DNA of 64,000 bases from Mycolicibacterium moriokaense (GTDB lineage: Bacteria > Actinomycetota > Actinomycetes > Mycobacteriales > Mycobacteriaceae). The stretch is from NCBI RefSeq assembly GCF_003347205.1, contig NZ_QQBJ01000022.1, positions 1-64,000 on the forward strand, read 5' to 3'. Below the pieces are notes generated by a model, which had not been told where the DNA came from, ran no database searches, and saw only the letters and a list, made by a program, of their open reading frames with translations. Shown piece after piece: positions 40,855 through 48,548 of the stretch (position 1 is the first letter of the stretch; each line of letters starts with the position of its first letter). The translations under genes and the position numbers were made by a program.

Positions 40855-42621
40855 TCACCGCTGTCGTCGACGGTCGCTGTCGCCGGCGGCGAGCAAGTCG
40901 GGGTTGATGCGCAGCTCGCCGCGGCCGGTGGCGAGGTCGAGGGAGCGCAGCCGGGAGATCGCGTTGCGGAACCCGCCACCGGCCGGGCTGTACTCGGTGG
41001 CTTCGGCGATCTCGGCGATGGGGACATCGCGGTGCGGGGTGCTCGCCAGGTGCTGCAGGATCAACCGGGGCGCTTTGTCGAGTTGCTGGGCCCACCAGGC
41101 GATGAGTCCAGGACCCGGCGGCGGTAGCGGCTCCCAACTGCCCAACGCAGCGCGGCCGGCGTCGGTGATGCGGATGTCACCGCGTCCCTCGATCAGGCCG
41201 CTGCTGCGCAGCGTCGACAGGGCGTTGCGGTATCCCCCGCCTTTGTGGCTACGTCCGGTCAGCAAGGCGACCTGGTTGGTGGTGCGCTGCCCGTGTTGCG
41301 CCAAGACGGTGAGGATCTGACGTTGGGCTAGCCCGAGCCGGCCGTCACTGGCCCCCTCCCCTGCCGGCGGAGCGGGCACGGGTTGCGGGGACTCTGGTTC
41401 GGTGGGTTGCTGCAGGGGGGACGTGTCAGATGCCCTGGTCACCGCGGGTGGGGTCGTGCTGAGGGCTCGTTCGACGGTGGACGCCGCAGCGCTGATCTGT
41501 TCGCCGACACTGCGCAGGTGCGCGACGGCCTCGGTCAGCGCCTGCAGATCCTGGGCCGACAGCACCGGCACTTCGACGCGCTGCACCTGGGCGACGCGCG
41601 CCTGTTCGGCGGCGAGCTGTCGCCGCAACTGTTCGATTTCGCCCTGGGCGTGCTGCTGGTCTGCCTCAGCGGAGGATCCCTGCTGGTGCTCACCGCCAAT
41701 GCTGTCGAGTTGGCGCCGCAGACCTTCCACGTCGACCGGAGCCAGTGTGGTGGCGGTGTGCCGGCGGGCTCCTGCTTTCGGTGTCGCGCTGGAATCGAAG
41801 GTGTGGCGCCGGCGGACGCTGATGCGTTGGGTGACACCCAGCCACTCCGGTGACCACACCCAGGCCTGCCCCACCGGTAGCGCGGGCAGCGACTGCCGGA
41901 CCTCGCGCGCTTGGCCCTCCTCGGCGTGCTGAGCAACCCAATCGCTGATGGCGTTGACGTCCTGGGGTGCCGTCACTCCGAGCGCAATCAGCGAATCAAT
42001 CTGCGACAGAAAAGTTTTGTGAAGCGCAGCGGCGCGCTGGCTGCACAATGTGACCCCGAGTCCTCGAACGCGGCCGCGGCGCACGATGTCCTCTGTGGCA
42101 CCGAGTAGACGTTCTATCCCTGCGGGGGCCCGCTGTGGTGCGAATTCGTCGGCTTCGTCGATGATCAGGTGTAGCGGCTCGCGATTGCGCCAGTACAGCG
42201 TTTCGAGGAAGTCGGCGGCGAAGGCACGCCGCTCGTTCTTGCGCATCAGGGATAGGTCGAGGACGGCTGGGAATCGCTGGAGGGCAATCAGTTCGGCGAC
42301 GGCAGCGCCTTGGTCAGCGCGGAGCGCGACGTCGGCGTGGTCCCCGCCCAGGATGACCACCGGGAATCCTGGCTCGCGTCCGTCGGCGGAGGAGCGCAGG
42401 CCGTGCCAGACGCCGGTGGGGTCGATGACGCAGATCAGACAACCGGCGTCCATCAGTTCTTCGGCGAGCACGGAGGCTGTGTACGTCTTGCCCCGACCCT
42501 TCTTGCCGAGGATCGAGAACGTGGCGGTCACGCTGTCCACGGGCATGGTGAAGTCTGCGGACAACGCGATTCGCGGCGCGTGCGTGTCGCCGTGTTCGGT
42601 GTCGCGCATGTTCCTTGTCAT
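40855..42621 (-). CDS. HerA-like ATPase with tandem winged helices
   Basis: This 588-residue protein has a HerA/DUF87 motor: Walker A LGKKGRGKTYTA (Lys45), a DPTGVWHGL segment, and Walker B HLIIDEADEFAP. A coiled-coil region (about 310-370) and two similar winged-helix units follow (LAQRQILTVLAQHGQRTTNQ and RLILQHLASTPHRDVPIAEI). HerA motors pump DNA for repair with NurA, for plasmid transfer, or within defence complexes. No NurA-like gene is adjacent. The start at 42621 is preferred; 42609 is also possible. The upstream gap 42622-42838 shows no recognisable promoter match. Confidence 0.85.
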   Translation of the reverse strand: MTRNMRDTEHGDTHAPRIALSADFTMPVDSVTATFSILGKKGRGKTYTASVLAEELMDAGCLICVIDPTGVWHGLRSSADGREPGFPVVILGGDHADVALRADQGAAVAELIALQRFPAVLDLSLMRKNERRAFAADFLETLYWRNREPLHLIIDEADEFAPQRAPAGIERLLGATEDIVRRGRVRGLGVTLCSQRAAALHKTFLSQIDSLIALGVTAPQDVNAISDWVAQHAEEGQAREVRQSLPALPVGQAWVWSPEWLGVTQRISVRRRHTFDSSATPKAGARRHTATTLAPVDVEGLRRQLDSIGGEHQQGSSAEADQQHAQGEIEQLRRQLAAEQARVAQVQRVEVPVLSAQDLQALTEAVAHLRSVGEQISAAASTVERALSTTPPAVTRASDTSPLQQPTEPESPQPVPAPPAGEGASDGRLGLAQRQILTVLAQHGQRTTNQVALLTGRSHKGGGYRNALSTLRSSGLIEGRGDIRITDAGRAALGSWEPLPPPGPGLIAWWAQQLDKAPRLILQHLASTPHRDVPIAEIAEATEYSPAGGGFRNAISRLRSLDLATGRGELRINPDLLAAGDSDRRRQR

Positions 42622-42838
42622 CCCTGTTGACCTGCTCTGATGAGCTTGCGCTTCTGAGTATGCACCTGGCCGGCGCGGATCTGCGGGTGCGCGGCCCGCC
42701 CAGTTCGGCCCTCACGTCGCCGCTGGCACGGTTTACCGCTGGCGACCTCGTGCCCGGTGCTCGTCGTGCCCGCCCCGCATTGGGGTGCTGAGCAGGCACG
42801 ACGGCATGTCCCTGGCCAGGCTCGACCGGCTCAGCCGG

Positions 42839-43120
42839 TCAGGGCCGCAGCCTGGCGCGTCGGGACGTCGATTCGTCGAGAGGGACCAGGACTTCGGCGT
42901 CGGGATCGTGCTCGACGGCGACGACGGATTGGATCTCGCGTTCCAGTCCCTGGAAGCCGTCGTTGTCGAGTTCGGCGAGGCGGTTCTCCATGTCCAGCTC
43001 GTCGGTGTCGGCGTCGACGGGCACCTGTACGCGTGCCGTGTGCTGAGAGATTTCGGTCCATGTGACGAGCACGGTGCGCATGGTCACGCTGGGCGCGGCG
43101 TCTTGGCTAGTAGAGGTCAT
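42839..43120 (-). CDS. Small acidic hypothetical protein
   Basis: The 93-residue product starts after GAAGGGA. It contains TVLVTWTEISQHTARVQVPV and LAELDNDGFQGLEREIQSVV. The strand-rich N-terminal half resembles small plasmid proteins of unknown role. It is monocistronic, with a canonical leader hairpin and a weak damage-type promoter. Confidence 0.7.
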   Translation of the reverse strand: MTSTSQDAAPSVTMRTVLVTWTEISQHTARVQVPVDADTDELDMENRLAELDNDGFQGLEREIQSVVAVEHDPDAEVLVPLDESTSRRARLRP

Positions 43121-43137
43121 GGCATCCCTTCGGGGTT

Positions 43138-43162
43138 GGTGACCGGGCCAGCAGGCCAGGCC
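43138..43162 (-). promoter_or_regulatory. 22-nt leader hairpin plus ACC
   Basis: GGCC/GGTC base, GGCC middle stem, tetraloop TGCT, tail ACC. Confidence 0.7.
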
Positions 43163-43193
43163 GGTGATGCACCGATGTCCTGGGCGCTGTTCA

Positions 43194-43216
43194 ATTCTAC
43201 TGTCTGGCAGTGCCAT
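43194..43216 (-). promoter_or_regulatory. Weak RecA-NDp-like promoter
   Basis: ATGGCACTG, 8 bp, TAGAAT. The upstream half matches at six of nine positions. Confidence 0.4.
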
Positions 43217-43712
43217 TCTGCTCCTGCGGCGTTGCGATGCCGACCCGTCCTGCGGTGCGCAGCAGTGATGCGGCGACGCCGCGTTGATAGCCGATACCGG
43301 GTGCGGATTCGAAGGCGTTAAGCACGGTAATGTCGGCCAGGCCCGCCTCGTTGAGTGTTGCGACGGCTTCGGTGAGGACCCGCAGATAGGCGGACGGCAG
43401 CATGGCGACGATCTCGTCCGGTGGCGCGCTGGCGAGTTGGGCGGCGAGCCGCGTGGCGGTGACCGACCCGGCTTGGCCCATCTTGAGGTTGTAGGGCTTC
43501 AGGACGGTCATGGGGTCGACGAGCCCGTGCAGCGCTGAGAGGATGGCGACGCTGGCGGTGCCGCCGCAGACGCGCATCGTGTCGGCTGCTTCGCTGCGGG
43601 CGGCAGCCAGCATGAGCGCGAAGTGGCTGCTGCAGTAGAGGGTTTCGGCGGGCGCAGGATGATCGAGTTTGGTTGCGCCGCAAGCAAGAAGGATCAGCAC
43701 GTGCTCGGTCAC
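43197..43712 (-). CDS. DUF6884-like protein
   Basis: This 171-residue protein begins VTEHVLILLACGATKLDHPA and continues ETLYCSSHFALMLAAA, ILSALHGLVDPMTVLKPYN. These are the marks of DUF6884, a family distantly related to tRNA-guanine transglycosylase-like and DNA-modification proteins. Catalytic activity is not established. Its GTG start overlaps the stop of the gene upstream. It is the last gene of the long operon that starts at 45542. Confidence 0.75.
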   Translation of the reverse strand: MTEHVLILLACGATKLDHPAPAETLYCSSHFALMLAAARSEAADTMRVCGGTASVAILSALHGLVDPMTVLKPYNLKMGQAGSVTATRLAAQLASAPPDEIVAMLPSAYLRVLTEAVATLNEAGLADITVLNAFESAPGIGYQRGVAASLLRTAGRVGIATPQEQNGTARQ

Positions 43713-44014
43713 CGGAAGTCCTTGGATTCGATGATCGCCATGGTGACTGCGCGGCACCGAATGGGGATGGCGACGACGGCGAGGTCCCAGCAGCGGATCT
43801 TGACTTTGCGGCCGGAGGTGGCCAGGAGCACCCGGACCCACCCGCCGGGGACACCGACGACCATGCCGGTGCGCTCGCCGGCGTTGTGCCATTGCGACTC
43901 GGGTCGCAGCGCCACTCGGTCAGCCAACTGGAACTCTCCCAGCGACGTCGCCCATGTCATCTCGGCGCTGTCCGGGTCTTGGACTGGTGTGTAGAAGCGG
44001 TCGTCGATCGGCAT
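43709..44014 (-). CDS. Small hypothetical protein
   Basis: The 101-residue product starts after CAGGGAG. The segment GMVVGVPGGWVRVLLATSGR, then KVKIRCWDL, looks like a small SH3-type barrel. The role is unknown. It has its own leader hairpin (44038-44062) although it lies inside an operon, and is coupled to the DUF6884-like gene. Confidence 0.7.
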   Translation of the reverse strand: MPIDDRFYTPVQDPDSAEMTWATSLGEFQLADRVALRPESQWHNAGERTGMVVGVPGGWVRVLLATSGRKVKIRCWDLAVVAIPIRCRAVTMAIIESKDFR

Positions 44015-44037
44015 AGCGGGCTCCCTGGGTCGGGCTT

Positions 44038-44062
44038 GGTGACCGGCCCCTCGGGACTGGCC
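44038..44062 (-). promoter_or_regulatory. 22-nt leader hairpin plus ACC, internal
   Basis: GGCC/GGTC base and CGAG tetraloop. No RecA-NDp site lies just upstream, so this hairpin works inside a longer transcript. Confidence 0.65.
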
Positions 44063-44118
44063 GTGTGGCATGTGAGGGTTTGGAGCGCCCTCTGTCGGTG
44101 TGCTTTTGGGTGGGTGCC

Positions 44119-44448
44119 TCAGGCGGCGAGCGAGGCAAGCAGGGCGTAGCTGATGGCGTGGTACTGCTGATCGGTCATCGGGGCCGGGGTCCCGGTGGCG
44201 GGTTGGACTCCGACGACGATGGCCTCTCCGTAGATCATCGGCAGGGTGTGGGGTTCGAGTTCGGTGACACCGGTGAGCAGGGTCATGGCGGCCATGTTGG
44301 GTTCGGCGCCGGCGGTGTCGTCGGCGCTGTACCAGAGGGCGATGTTGTGTCGCAGATCGAGGGTGTCGTTCTGGGTTTGGTTCGCCGTCGTGGGGTCGAT
44401 GTCGATGGTCTGCCACCATCCGTCGGCGCTGATGCGGAGTGCGCGCAT
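44119..44448 (-). CDS. DUF3846-like small protein
   Basis: This 109-residue protein begins MRALRISADGWWQTIDID and contains LDLRHNIALWYSADDT, MAAMTLLTG and PMIYGEAIVVGV, the order expected of a DUF3846-like domain and similar to the gene at 13020-13529. No function is known. It is a middle gene of the operon starting at 45542. Confidence 0.7.
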   Translation of the reverse strand: MRALRISADGWWQTIDIDPTTANQTQNDTLDLRHNIALWYSADDTAGAEPNMAAMTLLTGVTELEPHTLPMIYGEAIVVGVQPATGTPAPMTDQQYHAISYALLASLAA

Positions 44449-44515
44449 GCTGTCTTCTCCCTCTCTGAGCGGTTCGGTGTCTTGTCGGGGTGCGGGGACC
44501 TGTCGTCCTTGCTGG

Positions 44516-45067
44516 TTAGCGGCGCGGTGCGGGGGTTTGTTCGGTGAGTCGTCCTTCGGGTGTGTAGCTCCAGGTGCGGGTGCGTTTGAAGGGCTGCGGC
44601 AGGAACAGCACGTGCGCTTGGGGGGTGCGCGCGGCCACGATCGTGGCGTCGTAGTCGCGGCAGATCCCCAGCATCCAGCGCTGGGGCTTGGTCTCGGTCA
44701 TGGTGTCGGGGGTGATGACGTCGGTGGCGAGCCGGTGTTCGGGGGCGCGGCGGTGTTGCCGTCGCGCGATGTGAGGGCAGAGGCTCAGGGCGGAAACTGC
44801 GCAGTCAGGGTGCATTCCTGGGTCGAGATACGCTCGCTGGCTGGCTGATTCGGGGCCGCCGAGGAACGCGACCCACCACCCCAGGGGCTGCCCACAGGAG
44901 CCGCACAGCCGCTCCCGAGCGCACTGCAACACTCGGCTCGCTTGGATAGCCGCGAAATCGACACCTCCGTCGTCGGTTTCGTTGACGAACGGGATGGGGA
45001 TGCCGCGGCGCGGGTCGTGTGGCCGTGCGGCCAGGGCGGCCGGCATCTCGTGGTGGGCGACGGTCAT
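44516..45067 (-). CDS. Zinc-binding plasmid protein
   Basis: The 183-residue product has CGSCGQPLGWWVAFLGGPES followed by PDCAVSALSLCPHI, a CxxC...CxxxxxxxC arrangement likely to bind one zinc ion. The C-terminal half contains PQRWMLGICRDY and a strand-rich tail. Similar proteins occur on actinobacterial plasmids and phages without a known role. Its start overlaps the stop of the Cys-rich gene upstream. Confidence 0.75.
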   Translation of the reverse strand: MTVAHHEMPAALAARPHDPRRGIPIPFVNETDDGGVDFAAIQASRVLQCARERLCGSCGQPLGWWVAFLGGPESASQRAYLDPGMHPDCAVSALSLCPHIARRQHRRAPEHRLATDVITPDTMTETKPQRWMLGICRDYDATIVAARTPQAHVLFLPQPFKRTRTWSYTPEGRLTEQTPAPRR

Positions 45068-45288
45068 CGCGTGCTCTCCTCACTGGCAGGTGGGACGTCG
45101 GTGTCGTCCTCGTCGAGCCACCACTGGCCTTCCTCTTCGGCGTATTGGCGGTCGGCGCAGTTTCCGCATGCTCCGTTCCATCCCTCGCCGTCTGTCAGCG
45201 ATGCGGTGCAGCCCTCTTCGTAGGGGTCACAGCAGATGTCGTCGTCGGTGTCGATGTCGGCGCTCTCGGTGGCTGGCGCGGTGGTCAT
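45064..45288 (-). CDS. Cys-rich acidic small protein
   Basis: The 74-residue product is strongly acidic and carries CCDPYEEGC and GACGNC, so a metal site is likely. Its start overlaps the stop of the gene upstream (ATGA) and its stop overlaps the next start, so it is fully coupled within the operon. The role is unknown. Confidence 0.7.
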   Translation of the reverse strand: MTTAPATESADIDTDDDICCDPYEEGCTASLTDGEGWNGACGNCADRQYAEEEGQWWLDEDDTDVPPASEESTR

Positions 45289-45542
45289 CAGTAGATCCCG
45301 GCGAGCTGGTCGGCGTAGAGGTCGGCGGAGTGATCGGCGGCGGCTTCGACCGCGAGGTCGGCGGCTTCCTCGGCGGCAAGGGTGTCCAGCCACGCGGTCA
45401 CTTCGTCGATCTGGCCGGTCAGGGCGCGGTCCTGGGTGGTGGTGTTCGCGGCGGCCTGTGCGTGCAGGTCCTGCAGAACTGTGCGGGCTTCGTCCGCGGA
45501 GAGCAGTTCGAGGGGAAAGGCCTCGCCGTCAACGTAATACAT
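45288..45542 (-). CDS. Small helical protein, first of operon
   Basis: The 84-residue product starts MYYVDGEAFPLELLSADEAR and is helical and acidic. The ATG at 45542 follows GAAGGG. It heads a six-gene operon (45542 to 43197) and carries promoter and leader hairpin. A class-two element (45710-45739) lies further upstream, so two promoters may feed this operon. Confidence 0.7.
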   Translation of the reverse strand: MYYVDGEAFPLELLSADEARTVLQDLHAQAAANTTTQDRALTGQIDEVTAWLDTLAAEEAADLAVEAAADHSADLYADQLAGIY

Positions 45543-45567
45543 CGGTGGTGTCACCCTTCGGGGGCTC

Positions 45568-45592
45568 TGTGACCGGGCCCGCGGGCCTGGCC
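45568..45592 (-). promoter_or_regulatory. 22-nt leader hairpin plus ACA
   Basis: GGCC/GGTC base and CGCG tetraloop. Confidence 0.7.
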
Positions 45593-45628
45593 GGTTGGTG
45601 TGCGTTCTCGGTGTGAGTCGCTGCGTTC

Positions 45629-45651
45629 AGTGTATCGCGGGGCTCTGACAA
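45629..45651 (-). promoter_or_regulatory. RecA-NDp/PafBC-type promoter
   Basis: TTGTCAGAG, 8 bp, TACACT. It drives the six-gene operon. Confidence 0.8.
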
Positions 45652-45709
45652 TTTCGGGTGGCGGGCTGGGCGGTCGGTCTTGGTAGGGGTCTTTGGCATC
45701 CATGCCGGA

Positions 45710-45739
45710 GAAGTACCGCCGCCGGGGCGCGATTCCGTC
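45710..45739 (-). promoter_or_regulatory. GACGGAA-N15-GGTACTTC element
   Basis: This copy reads leftward toward the operon starting at 45542. Confidence 0.55.
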
Positions 45740-45748
45740 GCCGCGCGG

Positions 45749-47074
45749 TCAGAATTCGTCGGTCGCGAGCAGCCGGTCGAGGACGGTGGCTGCGGCGGCG
45801 GCGGCTTCGGAGTCGGCTTGGTGCAGCACGGTGTGGGTCCGCTCGTCTACCAGAAGCGACATATGGCTGCGATGTCGGGACAGCATCACGCACAGCCGGC
45901 CCGTGGTCAGGGAGAACTCGTCGGCGACGCGTTTGCCGGCCATCGGGTGCACGGCGACGACGGCGGGTCGTTCGAGGCCTTGCAGGGCGTCTGCGGTGCC
46001 GCAGAGCAATCCTGGGTAGTCGGCCAGCATGGCGCGCACCGCCGCGGCCTGCGGCACGTGAGGTACCACGATGGCCAGGTCGTCCTCGGTGAGCGGGCGG
46101 GTCCCTCCGGCGGTGCAGACTTGCGCGTCGTCGAGCAGCGTCCGGACCCGCGTCACCGCTGCCGCGATCAGAGCGGTGTCGGTGCTGCCGTTGGCGACGG
46201 TGATGGCCCGGTGCGTCAGTTCTGGCAGCGGCTGGCCGTTGGCGGTGATGTGTTCGGGCGGTCGTCGTGAGGTGAACGGCAGGTCGGGGTAGAACGCCGT
46301 CTGCACGAGCGTGGTGGTGTCCGGTCCCAGCCGCCACGTGTAGGGCAGCGCGACGGTGTTGACGACCTTCGGGTGGGCGGCGGCGAGTGCGTGCGGGGCG
46401 GGCACATGCGGGCCGGTGGGCGAGTCGGCCCACCGCGCGGTGTCACCGGTGACCACGGGGTCGATTTGTCCGGGGTCTCCGACGCAAACCACCTGTGCGG
46501 CCATGGATCCGAGGGCACCGAGATCGGCGTAGGTGCACTGGTATGCCTCGTCGACGATCAAGACGTCGGCCTTGGTTTTTGATGGCTCGGAGAACAGCCA
46601 CCGCGCTTTGGTGGCGACCCGGACCGCCCCTCCGCTGTTGGGCCACATCTTTGTAGCCCCGTCGAGAATGGGGCATCCGTGGGCGTCCGGTTTGATATTG
46701 CCTCGGCCCCAGAGCAATCCGATCTTGGGGTGCTCGCAGACCGCAGACAGTCGCCGTGCGATGTCGATGGCCTGGGCGCGGGTCTGGGCGGCGATACCGA
46801 CCCGCAAGCCGGCACGGTGTGACAGCGCCGCAGCCAGTAGCACGGTCAGTCGGGTCTTGCCCGCCCCTGGTGGGCTGGGAACGTTGACCACAAGATCTGC
46901 GCTCCATACCGACATGAGCACCTGGGCGCTGATCGGGTCGTTGAGCAGTTCCATCCCCGGCCAGGCGACTGGCGTGGGCAGGGGCTTCGGTTTCGGTGCG
47001 GCGGCGGGTGCGGTGGCCGCGTTGTCGCCGCCGTCCTGCGCGGTGTTGGTGTGGCGTGGCTTGAGGATTCGCAT
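45749..47074 (-). CDS. SF1-type DNA helicase
   Basis: This 441-residue protein has Walker A SPPGAGKTRLTV (around 67-78), Walker B VLIVDEAYQ, a CVGDPGQIDP motif III, and C-terminal GTADALQGLERPAVVAVHP (motif V), RLCVMLSRHRSHM (motif VI), the pattern of Upf1/RecD-like superfamily 1 helicases. The first 40 residues are Ala/Pro-rich. It is the last gene of a three-gene unit with a protein of unknown fold and a small acidic protein. A role in DNA processing during replication or transfer is likely. Confidence 0.85.
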   Translation of the reverse strand: MRILKPRHTNTAQDGGDNAATAPAAAPKPKPLPTPVAWPGMELLNDPISAQVLMSVWSADLVVNVPSPPGAGKTRLTVLLAAALSHRAGLRVGIAAQTRAQAIDIARRLSAVCEHPKIGLLWGRGNIKPDAHGCPILDGATKMWPNSGGAVRVATKARWLFSEPSKTKADVLIVDEAYQCTYADLGALGSMAAQVVCVGDPGQIDPVVTGDTARWADSPTGPHVPAPHALAAAHPKVVNTVALPYTWRLGPDTTTLVQTAFYPDLPFTSRRPPEHITANGQPLPELTHRAITVANGSTDTALIAAAVTRVRTLLDDAQVCTAGGTRPLTEDDLAIVVPHVPQAAAVRAMLADYPGLLCGTADALQGLERPAVVAVHPMAGKRVADEFSLTTGRLCVMLSRHRSHMSLLVDERTHTVLHQADSEAAAAAATVLDRLLATDEF

Positions 47075-47078
47075 GGTG

Positions 47079-48242
47079 TTACTCCGTTTCTGCTGCGGCA
47101 CAAAGGACATCGAGGGGAACATCGCGGCGGCGAAGACCGGGGGTTTTGCCCGAGGCGATCCACGAGTCGGCGCGGAACTGCAACCGCCGGTATTTGGATC
47201 GGCCCATGCTGACGGTGCGGGGGTTGGGGGGTGCGGGCATCAGCGAGACCCATTGCCCGGTCGGTGGGCGCTGTTCTGCGGCTACCCGTGCGACGGTGAG
47301 CAGCAGGGCACCCTTGTGTGCCGTCGCCTCGTGGATGTCGCCGTAGAAGTGGGTGGAGCGGTCATAGGAGTCCAGCCCGCCGGACCATCCGAGGACGTCT
47401 GATCCGCTGCGTAGCCGGGCGTCCAGGCGGCGGCAGCGGACGGTGAAGGTGGCTTTGGTTGCCGCGACGACCTCCCCGCCGGTCACGTGTCCGGTGTGCA
47501 CGGCCCGGTGTCGCCAGAGCCGATCCGATAGCAGCGCCGCCTCCCATAGGTCGGCGGTGTCGCAGCGGGCGCGCAGCCCCATGGCCGCGACCGGCGGTGG
47601 CTCGGGTGCGGTCCAGCTGTAGCCCTTGTCGAATCGCTTGCACGCCGCGGTGAAGGTGTAGGCGTCGTCCTCCCGGATCGGGGTCAGCGCGTCGAGTGGG
47701 ACCCCAGCGCCCAGGCGCTGAGCCCACTGCCGCAGGCCGGTTACCGCCAGCGCGGATCGCCAGTGAGCGGCGTGGCGTTCGGCTTCCGGCGGCGCGCCGG
47801 TGATGAACCGCTGGCGGCTGTGCGCCAGCAGGTTGATGACCGCGTTGGTGCCCGGATAGCCCGCCCTGTCGACCCACCATCCGATGACTGCGGACGCCGC
47901 GCGAATGCTCGGGTCGGCGTCTTTGTGGTGGGTGCGTGCCACGGATGCCAGCACGGCCAGGGTGGCCCCGTCCGCCATGACGAGCTGGGCGGGCGGCTGC
48001 GTGGGGTCCATCTGTGCGCCTGCTCGGGCCAGGGCCGGCAAGACTGCACTGCCTGTGATGGTGGTCGGCGCACCCACCGGAGGCGTGACAGTGGCTCGGA
48101 TGGCACCTTTCTCGTCTGTGTGCGCTTCGACGAACACTGCGGCGGGGGTCAGCGTGAAGAGTGCTTGAGCGACCCGCAGGACGGGCTTGCGGGCCTTCTC
48201 GGCTGCGAGGCGTTGTGCGAGGTCGTAGAACTCGACGGTCAT
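47079..48242 (-). CDS. Helicase-partner protein, unknown
   Basis: The 387-residue product is not recognised. It contains ADPSIRAASAVIGWWVDRAG, DLWEAALLSDRLWRHRAVHT, and a C-terminal WVSLMPAPPNPRTVSMGRSK. The latter half is strand-rich, with RATFTVRCRRLDARLRSG-like text (actual KATFTVRCRRLDARLRSG). It overlaps the start of the upstream gene and ends 4 bp before the SF1 helicase start. This strict pairing suggests it works with the helicase. Confidence 0.75.
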   Translation of the reverse strand: MTVEFYDLAQRLAAEKARKPVLRVAQALFTLTPAAVFVEAHTDEKGAIRATVTPPVGAPTTITGSAVLPALARAGAQMDPTQPPAQLVMADGATLAVLASVARTHHKDADPSIRAASAVIGWWVDRAGYPGTNAVINLLAHSRQRFITGAPPEAERHAAHWRSALAVTGLRQWAQRLGAGVPLDALTPIREDDAYTFTAACKRFDKGYSWTAPEPPPVAAMGLRARCDTADLWEAALLSDRLWRHRAVHTGHVTGGEVVAATKATFTVRCRRLDARLRSGSDVLGWSGGLDSYDRSTHFYGDIHEATAHKGALLLTVARVAAEQRPPTGQWVSLMPAPPNPRTVSMGRSKYRRLQFRADSWIASGKTPGLRRRDVPLDVLCAAAETE

Positions 48243-48427
48243 TGAGCGGCCACCTTGGCAGCGCGCCGGGCCAGCTCCCATCCGTGCTGCAATGCGTGTG
48301 CTGCTGATCCCTCGTCGTCGTCGGTGGGGGTGGCGTAGACGTCGGTTTCGGTCAGGCCGGTGCCGGCCAGCACCTGGTGGGCGTAGGCGTGCAGTGCGCC
48401 GCCGCGATGATCGCTGTTCTCCGCCAT
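48239..48427 (-). CDS. Small acidic protein, first of helicase operon
   Basis: The 62-residue product contains HAYAHQVLAGTGLTETDVYA and is followed by an overlapping start. It has no known motif. It heads the helicase operon behind the best-matching promoter of the set and a canonical leader hairpin. Confidence 0.65.
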   Translation of the reverse strand: MAENSDHRGGALHAYAHQVLAGTGLTETDVYATPTDDDEGSAAHALQHGWELARRAAKVAAQ

Positions 48428-48451
48428 GGTGGGTACCGCCTATCGGGGCTC

Positions 48452-48476
48452 GGTGACCGGGCTCGCAAGCCTGGCC
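48452..48476 (-). promoter_or_regulatory. 22-nt leader hairpin plus ACC
   Basis: GGCC/GGTC base, GGCT/AGCC stem, TGCG tetraloop. Confidence 0.75.
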
Positions 48477-48511
48477 GTCTCTGGGCGGCCCGGGAGCCGC
48501 GCTACACCAGA

Positions 48512-48534
48512 ACTGTAGCGCGACCCACCGACAA
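48512..48534 (-). promoter_or_regulatory. RecA-NDp/PafBC-type promoter
   Basis: TTGTCGGTG, 8 bp, TACAGT: perfect match to the consensus. Confidence 0.85.
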
Positions 48535-48548
48535 GTCCGACGCGACCG

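Noticed and set aside
45555-45703. 50-codon minus-strand frame starting MDAKDPYQDRPP just after the class-two element
   Set aside because: It runs through the RecA-NDp promoter and the leader hairpin, whose sequence is constrained for other reasons, and it has no ribosome binding site. A leaderless peptide cannot be fully excluded.
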